In this document: one piece after another, positions 8,467 through 16,790 of the stretch
How positions within the stretch are numbered: the first letter of the stretch is position 1
Layout: the number at the start of each line of letters is the position of its first letter
DNA from: DAOUMU01 sp034409055
Lineage (GTDB): Bacteria > Chloroflexota > Anaerolineae > 4572-78 > J111
Direction: 5' to 3'
DNA length: 42,893 bases
Assembly (NCBI GenBank): GCA_034409055.1
Contig: DAOUMU010000265.1
Coordinates: 1-42,893, forward strand
The notes under the pieces: generated by a model
The model's input: the letters and a program-made list of their open reading frames with translations, nothing else
Told to the model about the DNA's origin: nothing
The model's database searches: none
Program-made: the position numbers and the translations under genes

Positions 8467-8494
8467 AGTATAACATAACCCGCCCTGTCTGCAA
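8467..8494 (-). promoter_or_regulatory. Predicted promoter of the DsrE leader
   Basis: On the minus strand TTGCAG, 16-bp spacer, TATACT. The start of transcription would be near 8460, giving a leader of about 280 bases. Confidence 0.6.
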
Positions 8495-8537
8495 ATTTAG
8501 ATATTGAACCGATTAGGCCTAATTAACCCATAGTTTG

Positions 8538-8612
8538 CTCCAATGACGTATTGCGTAAAAATACACCTTTACGTACTAAAAGTCATTACGCAGTACGCAA
8601 TACGCAGTAGAC
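8538..8612. repeat. Inverted copies of TACGTATTGCG-type oligonucleotide
   Basis: GACGTATTGCGTA on one side and TACGCAGTACGCAATACGC on the other can form a hairpin. The same motif class recurs at 18.36-18.46, 37.36-37.42, 40.04 and 41.08 kb, always in noncoding DNA. Confidence 0.55.
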
Positions 8613-8655
8613 TTAAGGCCCAACCTGATGAATTACGCATACGTATATCGAGTCT

Positions 8656-11600
8656 CTAATGCGGCTCAATGATAACATCGTTCCAGAAGTTCCATTTGAT
8701 GGCCGACGTCGGCAGCTTGCTCACCCACGGCTTGATCAATAGATGCTGCCGGCCATGCAGCAGAGGCATAATGGCCGCTTCCTCGACCAGAATTTTATCC
8801 GCCTGTTGGTATAGTTCCATTCTCTCCGCTTGATTGGTTGTTCGCCTGGCTTTTTGTAGCAATCCCATATAGGTCTCATTTTGCCACCCAAGCCAATCCT
8901 CAGTATGGACGCCCATCCTCAGCAGATTGTCGGGGTCGGGATAGTCGGGGGACCAGCCCATTCGAAACAGAGGGGGTGGCGCTCGGTTCAGCCTGTCCAG
9001 CAACATGCCCCATTCGATGATCTGCCACTTGATCTCGACGCCCAGATTTTCGCGCCATTGCTGGCTTATATAGTTACACTCCAGGGTATGCTTGGGCTTG
9101 GTTAGGGCCTCTACAACCGGAAAATTGCGTCCGCCTGGATAGCCAGCTTCAGCCAACAGGTACCGGGCTTGCTCGGGATCATAGGGCAGACCAATCCCTG
9201 GCGAGTGTCCCGGCATCTCCGGGGGAATAAATCCACCGCTGGCCGGAAAATAATATCCTGACAAGGTCACACTGGCCAGCGTTTCTTTATCGCAGGCCAG
9301 CACAAAAGCCCGGCGTACTCGTGGATCATTGAAGGGAGGCTGCCTGACATTAAAACCAACATATTGGGTATAAAGTTGCGGTACCGATAAATATTCGGCA
9401 GCACGCTGCCGTCGAATGCGGTCCATTTCCGACAATACAAAGATTCTAACAACGTCCAGGCGATCTGTCTCATACATCTCCAAGGTTTCAGCCGATGAGG
9501 CCACGTTCAAATGTAACACGACCTGTTGTACATTGCCCGTGGCCTGGCCCCGGTAGTCAGGGTTACGTTCCAGAACCATTAACCGGCCCGGCTGCCACTG
9601 TGTTAATTTGAAGGGACCGTTGGTGACAATATGGTCCGGTTCCGTCCAGGCTTCACCGTGCCTGGCCACGACATGTCGAGGTAGAGGATAAACCACCCAT
9701 AAGGTTAAGAGTTGCGGAAAGTAGCTGGTGGGTTTTACCAGTTCCACCCGTAAAGTAACCGGATCAAGGGCCTGTATGGCCACTTGATCTGGGTCTGATA
9801 TTTCGCCCTGATGAAAAGCCCTGGCCCCCTTAACGTCGAATAAATAAATGGCATTGGGTGAGGCGGTGGCCGGATTGAGCACTCGTTTCCAGGCGTAGAC
9901 AAAGTCCTCGGCTGTGACCGGGAGGCCATCGCTCCAACGTACGTCGTCTCGCAGATGGAAAATATATTGGCGTCCTTCCTCTAGCACTTCCCAGCTTTGG
10001 GCTACCTCGGGGATAACATCCAACTCCGGGGTAAGGGTGACCAACCCGCTGAAGATCTGGTTTATGAGGCCGCCTGAAACATCATCCATAGCCATGGTCG
10101 GATCCAGGGTGGGTGGATTGTACCATGTTGTTCTCAGAGCGTGCGGGGCCGGCGGTAGAGGTGTGGGCTGACCGGTGCCGGCCTGCTGCCAGAGGGCAAA
10201 TCCCTCGCCGTAGGCTTCACGTGCTTGTTGAAAGTTAAAGGCCAGGTGATAGGTCAGGCCCAACTTCATCAAGGTACGGGCGGCGCGTTCGTAGGCTCTT
10301 TGTTCCTTCAAGAAAGTCAATGCCTGCTGGTAGAAGTCAATGGCCTCCTGATGAGCATACAGATAACGAGCCCGGTCCCCTGCCTGGAGCAAGTAATCAA
10401 CGGCCTTCTCGATCTGGCCCGCTTCAGCGTAGTGGTGGGCCAACTGGACCGTAACCTTTTCAATTCGTCCTTCGTAAGCCTCCTCCAGGGCTACGGCAAT
10501 TTCGCCGTGTAGTAGTCGCCGTTCCCCGGCACTGAGGGTGTTGTACAGATACTGCTGAAATAAAGTGTGGGCGAATTGATAACGGGACAGGAAATGGCCG
10601 TTAACCTGGATCTCGCCCTGTTCCTGTACCAACTGGTGGCGCTTTTCTAGCTCCTGCGACAGCACGCGCAGTAATTGGCGTTCTTGAGTTTGCTGCACCC
10701 GGGCGATGACCTGGGCGGTGAATCGCTCACCCTCCACGCTGGCGACAGCCAGGATGTCGCGCAGGTTTTCCGCCAGCCGGGCGATACGCTCCTCAATCAC
10801 CGCTTCCACCCGGGCCGGCAGGGTACCCCAGTTCAGAGTAAGGCCCTCGATCCACCGACCCTGCTCATCACGAATGATATCTCCCCGCTCTTGCATCTCA
10901 CGCAGCAACTCAACGGTAAACAAGGGATGCCCCTGGGTCTGATGATACAAGGCAGTCCGGAACTCCGGCCCCAATTGGTTTGGTTCGACATCCAAAAAGG
11001 CTTCAACAAAGTGGCGATCCATAGCCTGGTCCAGATCGATTTCAATGTCACCGTAAGCCCGCCTTATTTCGTTAACCACCGACTCAAGGGGATGACGCTC
11101 TACTGGCCCGGTGGCCGTAGCGTGTGTTGAAGGACGCCCCAGGGCAATATCGTGAGGGCGATAGACGATCACCATCAAGATGCGACTACCGGCCAAACGC
11201 CGGCTCAGATGAAACAACAAACCCAGGGAGGCCGTATCGGCCCACTGGGCGTCATCGATAATCAGCAACAAGGGGTGTTGTCTGGTCAGGAACTGCAGGA
11301 CGTCGGTGAACTGCTCGAAGAGATCGCTCTGGGCGACCCCGTCTGCATCATTGCCCACAGACTGACGCTGGCCAAGCTGTTTTAACCGGTCTAATTCGTC
11401 GGTTTGGTCGAGGGACAGGCCGGCTGCGCGTGTGGCCAGGGCGGTGCTGGAAACAAAACTATCAATCAAATCTGGTCCCAGTTTCAACAGGGCCTGGATC
11501 GAAAGCGGAAGCAAGGTCCACAGGCGGTGGGCGTTTTCCTGGGTGATTGTACCTCGAAGCCACCCGGCCTCGATGTCGCCGGTCAGCAAACCTAACATCT

Positions 11601-12720
11601 CGCGGAAAGGTAGATAGGGATCACCAATGCCTGTATGGGCATTACAGTTCCCATTGGCTACAACCAGGTCGGCAAAACTATCCTGAGCCCGCCGGGCGAA
11701 CTCGCGAATCAAGGCAGTCTTGCCACTACCAGCTTCCCCCGTGATGAAGACGACCTGTCCCTGGTCGGCCAGCATTGTCTCCAGGTAACGATTCAGTTGA
11801 GCCAGCTCCTGTTCGCGGGCCACAAAGAAAGCAGGGGGGCTGGGGGGTAGGGGAGCAGAGGAGAGAAAGGGCGGCAGGGGGGACGGTCGAGTGACAAAAT
11901 CGCCCCTGTTCGTCTGTTCCCCGGCTTGTGTACGCTCCGGCTCAAGCGGGGCTCTGCTCAATCTTCTGGCCCGGATCTGCTCATACAGGGCTTCGGTCTC
12001 CGCCGAAGGGGAGATACCCAACTCTTTTTCCAGAATCTGGGCACACTCCTGGTACTGGCGCATGGCCGCTGCATGTTGATCGGTCCAGGCATACAACTGC
12101 ATCAACTGTCGATGGGCCGGTTCGTGCAGGGGGTCAAGCCCCAGCCAACGCCGGGCATAAGCAATGGCTGGCTCGTATTCAGCCTGGGCAGTATGACCCT
12201 GCACCAATTTTTCCAACGCCCCGGCCAATTCGCGTCGCAGATTTTCCGTTTGAAAGAACTGCCATTCGTCAAAAGGGGGACTATCGCGCAGGGTGAAACC
12301 GGCCAAAAAGTCATCACGGTAAAGAGTCACCGCCTCGGTTAATAGAGGCAGGCACGCAGCACATACTTCGGTGTCTGGATGAGCGTGTCTCCGGCATGCA
12401 GCCAACCGCTGGTGGAATTGTTGCAGGTCGACCCAGAGCTTGGGGTCCTGCTTCAGGCCAATGGTTTCCCGGTCAACATCTAACCCGATGCCAGTTGAGG
12501 CTTTGTTCAGCACCGAGAGGGTGCGTCGCAGGGCAGCCCGAGCGCGCGTTTGGTCGTATTCTGGCCAGAGCAACGTGGCCAGGACATCCCGGCTGTGGCT
12601 ATAGTCAGTCACCACCAGGTAAGCCATCAGGGCAATGGCTTTACGGCGCTCAACTTCGACCGGTTCGCCATCCAATTCAAGACGAGGCGAACCAAGTAAG
12701 AATATTGCCAGTTGAGACAT
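8656..12720 (-). CDS. SARP/BTAD-ATPase-TPR regulator fused to an SBP_bac_5 domain
   Basis: A 1354-residue protein. Residues 1-95 form a winged helix and about 100-250 a bacterial transcriptional activation domain (BTAD), as in the AfsR/DnrI (SARP) regulators. After a Pro-rich linker, residues about 295-560 form a STAND-like ATPase with Walker A 'FITGEAGSGKTALI' (about 326) and Walker B 'LLLIIDDAQWAD' (about 486). TPR-like helices occupy about 730-840. Residues about 855-1354 are a complete family-5 solute-binding domain (peptide/nickel ABC transporter type): 'DVIPEVAQSWEV', 'YIFHLRDDVRWSDGLPVTAE', 'DFVYAWKRVLNP'. There is no signal peptide, so the binding domain should be cytoplasmic and may sense a peptide or similar ligand, replacing transport with regulation. 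A GGAGGG ribosome site nine bases upstream supports the start. Monocistronic, bounded by a terminator upstream. Confidence 0.88.
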   Translation of the reverse strand: MSQLAIFLLGSPRLELDGEPVEVERRKAIALMAYLVVTDYSHSRDVLATLLWPEYDQTRARAALRRTLSVLNKASTGIGLDVDRETIGLKQDPKLWVDLQQFHQRLAACRRHAHPDTEVCAACLPLLTEAVTLYRDDFLAGFTLRDSPPFDEWQFFQTENLRRELAGALEKLVQGHTAQAEYEPAIAYARRWLGLDPLHEPAHRQLMQLYAWTDQHAAAMRQYQECAQILEKELGISPSAETEALYEQIRARRLSRAPLEPERTQAGEQTNRGDFVTRPSPLPPFLSSAPLPPSPPAFFVAREQELAQLNRYLETMLADQGQVVFITGEAGSGKTALIREFARRAQDSFADLVVANGNCNAHTGIGDPYLPFREMLGLLTGDIEAGWLRGTITQENAHRLWTLLPLSIQALLKLGPDLIDSFVSSTALATRAAGLSLDQTDELDRLKQLGQRQSVGNDADGVAQSDLFEQFTDVLQFLTRQHPLLLIIDDAQWADTASLGLLFHLSRRLAGSRILMVIVYRPHDIALGRPSTHATATGPVERHPLESVVNEIRRAYGDIEIDLDQAMDRHFVEAFLDVEPNQLGPEFRTALYHQTQGHPLFTVELLREMQERGDIIRDEQGRWIEGLTLNWGTLPARVEAVIEERIARLAENLRDILAVASVEGERFTAQVIARVQQTQERQLLRVLSQELEKRHQLVQEQGEIQVNGHFLSRYQFAHTLFQQYLYNTLSAGERRLLHGEIAVALEEAYEGRIEKVTVQLAHHYAEAGQIEKAVDYLLQAGDRARYLYAHQEAIDFYQQALTFLKEQRAYERAARTLMKLGLTYHLAFNFQQAREAYGEGFALWQQAGTGQPTPLPPAPHALRTTWYNPPTLDPTMAMDDVSGGLINQIFSGLVTLTPELDVIPEVAQSWEVLEEGRQYIFHLRDDVRWSDGLPVTAEDFVYAWKRVLNPATASPNAIYLFDVKGARAFHQGEISDPDQVAIQALDPVTLRVELVKPTSYFPQLLTLWVVYPLPRHVVARHGEAWTEPDHIVTNGPFKLTQWQPGRLMVLERNPDYRGQATGNVQQVVLHLNVASSAETLEMYETDRLDVVRIFVLSEMDRIRRQRAAEYLSVPQLYTQYVGFNVRQPPFNDPRVRRAFVLACDKETLASVTLSGYYFPASGGFIPPEMPGHSPGIGLPYDPEQARYLLAEAGYPGGRNFPVVEALTKPKHTLECNYISQQWRENLGVEIKWQIIEWGMLLDRLNRAPPPLFRMGWSPDYPDPDNLLRMGVHTEDWLGWQNETYMGLLQKARRTTNQAERMELYQQADKILVEEAAIMPLLHGRQHLLIKPWVSKLPTSAIKWNFWNDVIIEPH

Positions 12721-12775
12721 ATGACGATTCCCTCCTACCCTTCATGATACTGTAAACAGCATAAAATAGCAATGG

Positions 12776-12801
12776 AAAAAGGGACGATAACCCATCGTCC
12801 C
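12776..12801 (-). terminator. Intrinsic terminator of the sulfur-relay operon
   Basis: On the minus strand GGGACGAT, loop GGGTT, ATCGTCCC, followed by TTTTT. It lies about 155 bases after the rhodanese lipoprotein stop and before the SARP-like gene. Confidence 0.8.
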
Positions 12802-12954
12802 TTTGTTTATTTTGTCGTATAATTTTGGAAGCAAACCAGAGCATCACACGGTAAGCGTGACCTATTTTACTGAAAGATGAGAGGAAATCGTTCGGGATGG
12901 TCTAAGGCCTCAAGTTCAATATCAATATCCAGATCGGGCCAATAAAGTGGGTAG

Positions 12955-13878
12955 TTATGATTCGATTGGACTGTCGGAATTATTGCCATACTCTTCCCAG
13001 GAGCCATCGTAGTTGCGTACGTTGGGATAGCCCAGTAATTCGCGCAGTACAAACCACGTATGGGCCCCACGCACGCCGGTCTGGCAGTAGGTAATGATCT
13101 CTTTATCAGGCGTAAAACCAGCTTTTTGATAGAGTTCGGCCAATGCTGCAGCGTCACGGAAAGTGCCATCCTCCGGGTTGACGGCGTTGGTCCATTCCAC
13201 GTTGATCGCGCCGGGAATATGACCACCACGCGCCGAACGCACGTCAGTGCCCGTGTATTCTTTCGGACCACGCGTATCACAGAACAGCGTGGATGGGTCA
13301 TCGGTGTGATCTACAACGTATTGCCAGTTGGTGCGGATGGCAGGGTCAGATTCCCCGGCTACGTATTGGCTGGTAGCAACAGATGCAACCTCGGTGGTTA
13401 GTTGCTGGCCATCGGCAATCCATTTTTTGCTACCGCCGTTGTAGAGGCGCACCTCATCGTGTTGGTAGTATTTGAGCGCCCAGTAGGCTCGGGCCGCAAA
13501 GAGATTATTGGTGTTATCGTAGAGTACCACGGTGTCATCGTTGTCTACTCCCAACCTGCTCATCAGTTCCGACAGTGCTTCGCCAGTCAGAATTTGACCG
13601 CGCACCGGGTCATCAGGGTTGGTCAGGTCAGTTTGCCAACTGACATACTGCGCACCGGGCAGGTGACCCGCCTCAAAAGTTTCCGGCTTGTCACTCACGT
13701 CGATCAGATGCACGTTAGCATCGTCCAGGTGATCCGACACCCAACTTGTGTCTACCAGAACTTCAGGATGGGCGTAGCGGTCGGGGGCTGATATCTCCGC
13801 CCCGCTCGTCGTAACACCACAGGCACTCAGCCCAACAATAGCGAGCAACAAAATCAAGATTAAGAAGCGAATTTTCAT
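12955..13878 (-). CDS. Two-domain rhodanese lipoprotein (thiosulfate/3-mercaptopyruvate sulfurtransferase type)
   Basis: A 307-residue exported sulfurtransferase. Starting at ATG 13878 (GAGGAGG just upstream), it opens with a lipoprotein signal ending in 'VGLSAC'. Two rhodanese domains follow: an N-terminal one lacking the catalytic Cys ('VVLYDNTNN') and a C-terminal one with the active loop 'CQTGVRG' (Cys about residue 263). The CxTGxR loop is the type seen in thiosulfate sulfurtransferases. Anchored outside the membrane, it probably converts thiosulfate or persulfide next to the YeeE transporter encoded upstream in the same operon. It is the last gene before the terminator at 12776-12801. 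Substrate choice cannot be read from sequence. Confidence 0.88.
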   Translation of the reverse strand: MKIRFLILILLLAIVGLSACGVTTSGAEISAPDRYAHPEVLVDTSWVSDHLDDANVHLIDVSDKPETFEAGHLPGAQYVSWQTDLTNPDDPVRGQILTGEALSELMSRLGVDNDDTVVLYDNTNNLFAARAYWALKYYQHDEVRLYNGGSKKWIADGQQLTTEVASVATSQYVAGESDPAIRTNWQYVVDHTDDPSTLFCDTRGPKEYTGTDVRSARGGHIPGAINVEWTNAVNPEDGTFRDAAALAELYQKAGFTPDKEIITYCQTGVRGAHTWFVLRELLGYPNVRNYDGSWEEYGNNSDSPIES

Positions 13879-13922
13879 TTCTATTAACCTCCTCTTATTA
13901 ACTTTCTGTAGAAATATTTCGG

Positions 13923-14153
13923 TCAGCTTGACCGGGTAACAATAATACGCCATTCTGACGGATTGATCCCCTCAATCTTGGTGGTAAAGCCAAGGCGAAC
14001 CGCCTGGGTAGGGATCGTTTCCAGGGCTGGGGCATGGTCGGTGATCACCTCCAGCCCTTCGTCGTCAGTTTGTAGTTTTTTCAGAGCCTGTACGGTTTTC
14101 ATCATCGGATAGGGACAGATTTCTCCCCGTACATCCAGTTTCTTCAATGTCAT
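13923..14153 (-). CDS. tusA: TusA-family sulfur carrier
   Basis: A 76-residue TusA-like protein. The signature 'GEICPYPMMKT' (CPxP, Cys about residue 13) carries the persulfide in this family, and the rest fits the small two-layer fold ('LEVITDHAPALETIP'). GGGGG lies about seven bases before the ATG. It sits directly downstream of the YeeE/YedE transporter, a pairing seen widely in bacteria, where TusA accepts sulfur from the imported compound. The DsrE protein at 7.8-8.2 kb is a plausible partner, since YedF is a natural TusA-DsrE fusion. Confidence 0.88.
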   Translation of the reverse strand: MTLKKLDVRGEICPYPMMKTVQALKKLQTDDEGLEVITDHAPALETIPTQAVRLGFTTKIEGINPSEWRIIVTRSS

Positions 14154-14201
14154 CGATTAACCCCCATTTCTATAATTATTTAGAGTATTCTATGATCTTC
14201 A

Positions 14202-15473
14202 CTAAGCAATCCGTTGAATGATCTGAGTGCCGAGCCAGGCCCCGATGGCCAGGAAGATGGCGAAAACCCAGCCGTTGAGGGCCAGGGAGGGAATAGCTGA
14301 GAAAAAAGCACCAATCGTGCAGCCCATCGCGATACCAGCCCCGTAGCCCATAATGAGCCCACCGCCCAGAGCTTGAACATAGCGTATTTTCTGGCGGGGG
14401 AGGCGAATTTTGAACTCACCGGCAAAAAGGGCGCCAATGAAGGAACCGAAGATCATACCCCAAACCAGAAAGAACATGTGGTTGAAGACAGTGGGGCCTC
14501 CTGTTTCCAGGGCGCAGCCGGGTAAGCTATCGGCTCCCAGTAGTTGGCCGGGACCGACATTCAACCAGTTGCTGATACCGATAGCCCAGCGCGAGATTTC
14601 GCCCGTGAAGCCCCAGGGGTGTGCGGCTGTGAAAAGCAGAACGTTAAGCCCGCCCAACACCGCACCGCCGACTGGAGCGGTCCAACCATGGACGAAGATG
14701 CGGCGCAAAATGTTGTTCAACTTTGCCGCGAAGGTTTCGCCCTCATCAGCCTGAAAGGGCAGATCAGGCATCACCAGCCCACTACGACTCTCCCACCAGA
14801 GCACCAGCAGGTACACCGCCAACAAGCCAACCAGAGTAGCGACTACTGCCCTACCATGGCCCAGATAAGTGGGCAGCCAAAGGCGTGGTCCCTGGCCAAT
14901 TTGCACTTGCCACCACCAATTCCAGGTGAAACCTGCTCCCAGCAGGCCGAAGATGATGCCGATCAAGCTGACCCACGAAGCGATGTAACCTTCGCCCATG
15001 CGGTAGATACTGCCCGAGACACAACCACCGGCAACGACCATTCCGATTCCGAAGAGCAGCCCCCCCAACACGGTGTGCCAACCCAAGGGCAACACGTTGG
15101 CGTCCGGTGGCAGAATGCCCAGGGAAGGGTTAGGCACCTGCCGGCTCATCAGTACAGCAAAGCCGCTGGTGGCTACTGCCAGCCCCACCAGCACACCTTT
15201 CATATTGCGGCTGTGACGCAGCAGAAAAATGTCACGGAAAGCGCTGGCAAAGCAGAAACGACTGCGCTGTAGGACAAAGCCAAAAGCCAGACCAAGCGTC
15301 CAGAAGAGGGCCATATCACGGTCGAACCAGTTAGTCGACAAGAGGATGGCCACCGCTATAGTCGAGGCAATCAACCCTACCCAGACCCGGTGACGAATTT
15401 CCACTTTTTCTGTATAGCCCAGCGAACAAACAAAAGCTTGCAGGGAGGATTTGGGATTAAGTTTTGTGGTCAA
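14202..15473 (-). CDS. YeeE/YedE-family sulfur compound transporter
   Basis: A 423-residue integral membrane protein with about ten helices. It carries the family's conserved Cys motifs lining the pore: 'VVAGGCVSGS' (about 150), 'SLPGCALETGG' (about 318) and 'IAMGCTIGAFFS' (about 383). Characterised members (TsuA) import thiosulfate. The start is TTG 15473, supported by GGAGG six bases away; the gene overlaps the upstream rhodanese gene by 17 bases, so translation is probably coupled. Flanking rhodaneses and TusA support thiosulfate or persulfide uptake followed by sulfur relay. The exact substrate is inferred. Confidence 0.88.
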   Translation of the reverse strand: MTTKLNPKSSLQAFVCSLGYTEKVEIRHRVWVGLIASTIAVAILLSTNWFDRDMALFWTLGLAFGFVLQRSRFCFASAFRDIFLLRHSRNMKGVLVGLAVATSGFAVLMSRQVPNPSLGILPPDANVLPLGWHTVLGGLLFGIGMVVAGGCVSGSIYRMGEGYIASWVSLIGIIFGLLGAGFTWNWWWQVQIGQGPRLWLPTYLGHGRAVVATLVGLLAVYLLVLWWESRSGLVMPDLPFQADEGETFAAKLNNILRRIFVHGWTAPVGGAVLGGLNVLLFTAAHPWGFTGEISRWAIGISNWLNVGPGQLLGADSLPGCALETGGPTVFNHMFFLVWGMIFGSFIGALFAGEFKIRLPRQKIRYVQALGGGLIMGYGAGIAMGCTIGAFFSAIPSLALNGWVFAIFLAIGAWLGTQIIQRIA

Positions 15474-16302
15474 TAGACACCTCCTTCATTATTTTCATAG
15501 ACCATTCCAGCCAAGACCCATCGTAGACACGTACCCGGGAGTAACCCAGACTGCGCAAGAGCAGGTAGGTGTGGGCTGCCCGTACTCCCGAATGGCAATA
15601 GGTGACAATCTCTTTGTCGGGCGTTACCCCCAGATCAGCCAACTCGACACGTAGCGCTTCCGCCGGGCGCATCGTATCCCAACCCTCTAGCGATATGCCA
15701 TTCATCCAATCCCAGTGGAGTGCGCCCGGCAGGTGCCCCTGGATATATTCGCCGGGGGTTCGTGTGTCGAGCAATACCAGGTCTGAACGGTCCATCTGGC
15801 GGAGTAGCCAGGTGGGGGCAGCAATGTGGTCATCGTCGGGTTGCACTATGAAGTGGGCAGGGGTAGGCAGAAATGGCTCCGATGTCCAGGGAAGATCTTC
15901 CTCCTGCCAGCGATCTGAGCCGCCGGTGAGCACAGCTACATTGGTATGACCGTAACGGGCCAGCGACCACAGTATTCGAGCGGCTGGCATCCCCCAGTTA
16001 TCGTCGTAGATCACCACTACACTGGCCTGATCCACGCCCAATCGGCTCATCTGTGCGGCGAAGAGGGCCGGTGACAACAACATACCGGGCACACCGTTTA
16101 CCGTGCAGGTCAGTATGGCTAAGTCAACCTGACTGGCGCCAGGTATGTGCCCTTCATCGTAGCTCTCAGGTGGACGCACGTCGAGCAGACGTAGAGTCGG
16201 ATGGTCCAGATATTGGACCAGCCAGTCAGGCGTTACGATCAAACCGGGTAGTGACAACCGGGGTACTCCAGGTCGATCTTTGAGGATTGTGATATTGGTC
16301 AA
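15457..16302 (-). CDS. Cytoplasmic two-domain sulfurtransferase (rhodanese)
   Basis: A 281-residue tandem rhodanese without signal peptide. The C-terminal domain has the active loop 'CHSGVRAAH' (Cys about residue 235); the N-terminal domain has 'VVIYDDNWG' and no catalytic Cys. TTG 16302 is the likely start, with AGGAGG five bases upstream. It is the first structural gene of the operon rhodanese-YeeE-TusA-rhodanese lipoprotein, whose long leader contains a Cys-rich leader peptide and two terminators. It probably moves sulfane sulfur inside the cell while its relative at 12.9 kb works outside. Two consecutive genes here use TTG starts. Confidence 0.88.
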   Translation of the reverse strand: MTNITILKDRPGVPRLSLPGLIVTPDWLVQYLDHPTLRLLDVRPPESYDEGHIPGASQVDLAILTCTVNGVPGMLLSPALFAAQMSRLGVDQASVVVIYDDNWGMPAARILWSLARYGHTNVAVLTGGSDRWQEEDLPWTSEPFLPTPAHFIVQPDDDHIAAPTWLLRQMDRSDLVLLDTRTPGEYIQGHLPGALHWDWMNGISLEGWDTMRPAEALRVELADLGVTPDKEIVTYCHSGVRAAHTYLLLRSLGYSRVRVYDGSWLEWSMKIMKEVSIDHKT

Positions 16303-16403
16303 AGTAACCTCCTTTCTTTATTCAAACATCCTCTATTTAGGACCACCGAAAGTATCTTCGCAAAAAGCCCCGAATTATTGAGAAGATACCACCGAAACAA
16401 AAA

Positions 16404-16435
16404 ACAGCGTTACTGAGATGGCCCAGTAACGCTGT
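16404..16435 (-). terminator. Second intrinsic terminator in the sulfur leader
   Basis: ACAGCGTTACTG / CAGTAACGCTGT, a perfect 12-bp stem with an 8-base loop, followed on the minus strand by TTTTTTG. About 100 bases before the rhodanese start codon. Confidence 0.8.
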
Positions 16436-16447
16436 GTAAACAAAAAA

Positions 16448-16468
16448 CGCTCAGGGGAAAACTGAGCG
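16448..16468 (-). terminator. First intrinsic terminator in the sulfur leader
   Basis: CGCTCAG / CTGAGCG, a 7-bp stem with a 7-base loop, followed on the minus strand by TTTTTTG. Tandem with the terminator at 16404-16435. Confidence 0.7.
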
Positions 16469-16540
16469 ATTCTTGATCAGATTCCCCACCAGGCCATCCG
16501 TGGTAAAAGCGGAAGGCGGTGGGGTTCATTCATAATCCGG

Positions 16541-16639
16541 CTAACAAATAGACTCCTGTGCCGGAGACGAATGCCACCGCCTCCGCGATAGACAGGAGCA
16601 ACAACAGCTATTGAAATGAGTAACGATTAATAACGACAT
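16541..16639 (-). CDS. Cys-rich leader peptide of the sulfur operon
   Basis: A 32-codon frame from ATG 16639 to TAG 16541. Residues 10-16 read 'NSCCCSC': four Cys codons in five (nt 16592-16606), and the last residue is also Cys. It starts about 45 bases after the predicted transcription start. The Cys codons overlap one arm of the first leader hairpin. This is the expected layout for a leader peptide that measures charged tRNA-Cys. The ribosome site is weak (AAAG), which lowers confidence. No homolog is claimed. Confidence 0.55.
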   Translation of the reverse strand: MSLLIVTHFNSCCCSCLSRRRWHSSPAQESIC

Positions 16640-16689
16640 TTCTTTGCAGCGGGTAATGACATTATAGATACTTATATGAAACAAGCGGT

Positions 16690-16717
16690 AATATACGCAA
16701 ATCTTATAAATTGTCAA
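16690..16717 (-). promoter_or_regulatory. Predicted promoter of the sulfur-relay operon
   Basis: On the minus strand a perfect TTGACA (16712-16717), 16-bp spacer, and TATATT (16690-16695). It lies between the permease stop codon and the Cys-rich leader peptide. Confidence 0.7.
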
Positions 16718-16790
16718 ATCTTGGTGATGCTTTCTCAGGGCTTTCGAGAATGGTTCCATCCAGAACGCCAGTTTTACCGGGGCACAAAAC

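Larger units (their letters stand above)
16303..16683 (-). promoter_or_regulatory. Long leader region of the sulfur-relay operon (attenuator candidate)
   Basis: This stretch follows a strong promoter and precedes the rhodanese start. On the minus strand it contains, in order: a 32-residue leader peptide with clustered Cys codons; CTCCTGT/ACAGGAG arms (16592-16598 with 16553-16559); GCGGAGGCGGTGG/CCACCGCCTTCCGC arms (16574-16586 with 16509-16522); a competing CCCCACC/GGTGGGG pair (16518-16524 with 16484-16490); and two intrinsic terminators. The first two pairs interleave, so they are mutually exclusive or form a pseudoknot. This matches the logic of ribosome-mediated attenuation. Confidence 0.6.

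Noticed and set aside
16404..16468. The tandem terminators serving only the permease gene
   Set aside because: They lie more than 320 bases after its stop and downstream of a strong promoter and leader peptide. A role in the leader is more likely, though both uses are possible.
16477..16533. An 18-codon frame (ending AWWGI) after the Cys leader peptide
   Set aside because: No ribosome site; it lies inside the competing hairpin arms. Its 'LPRM' match to the mini-ORF at 8300 is too short to mean homology.
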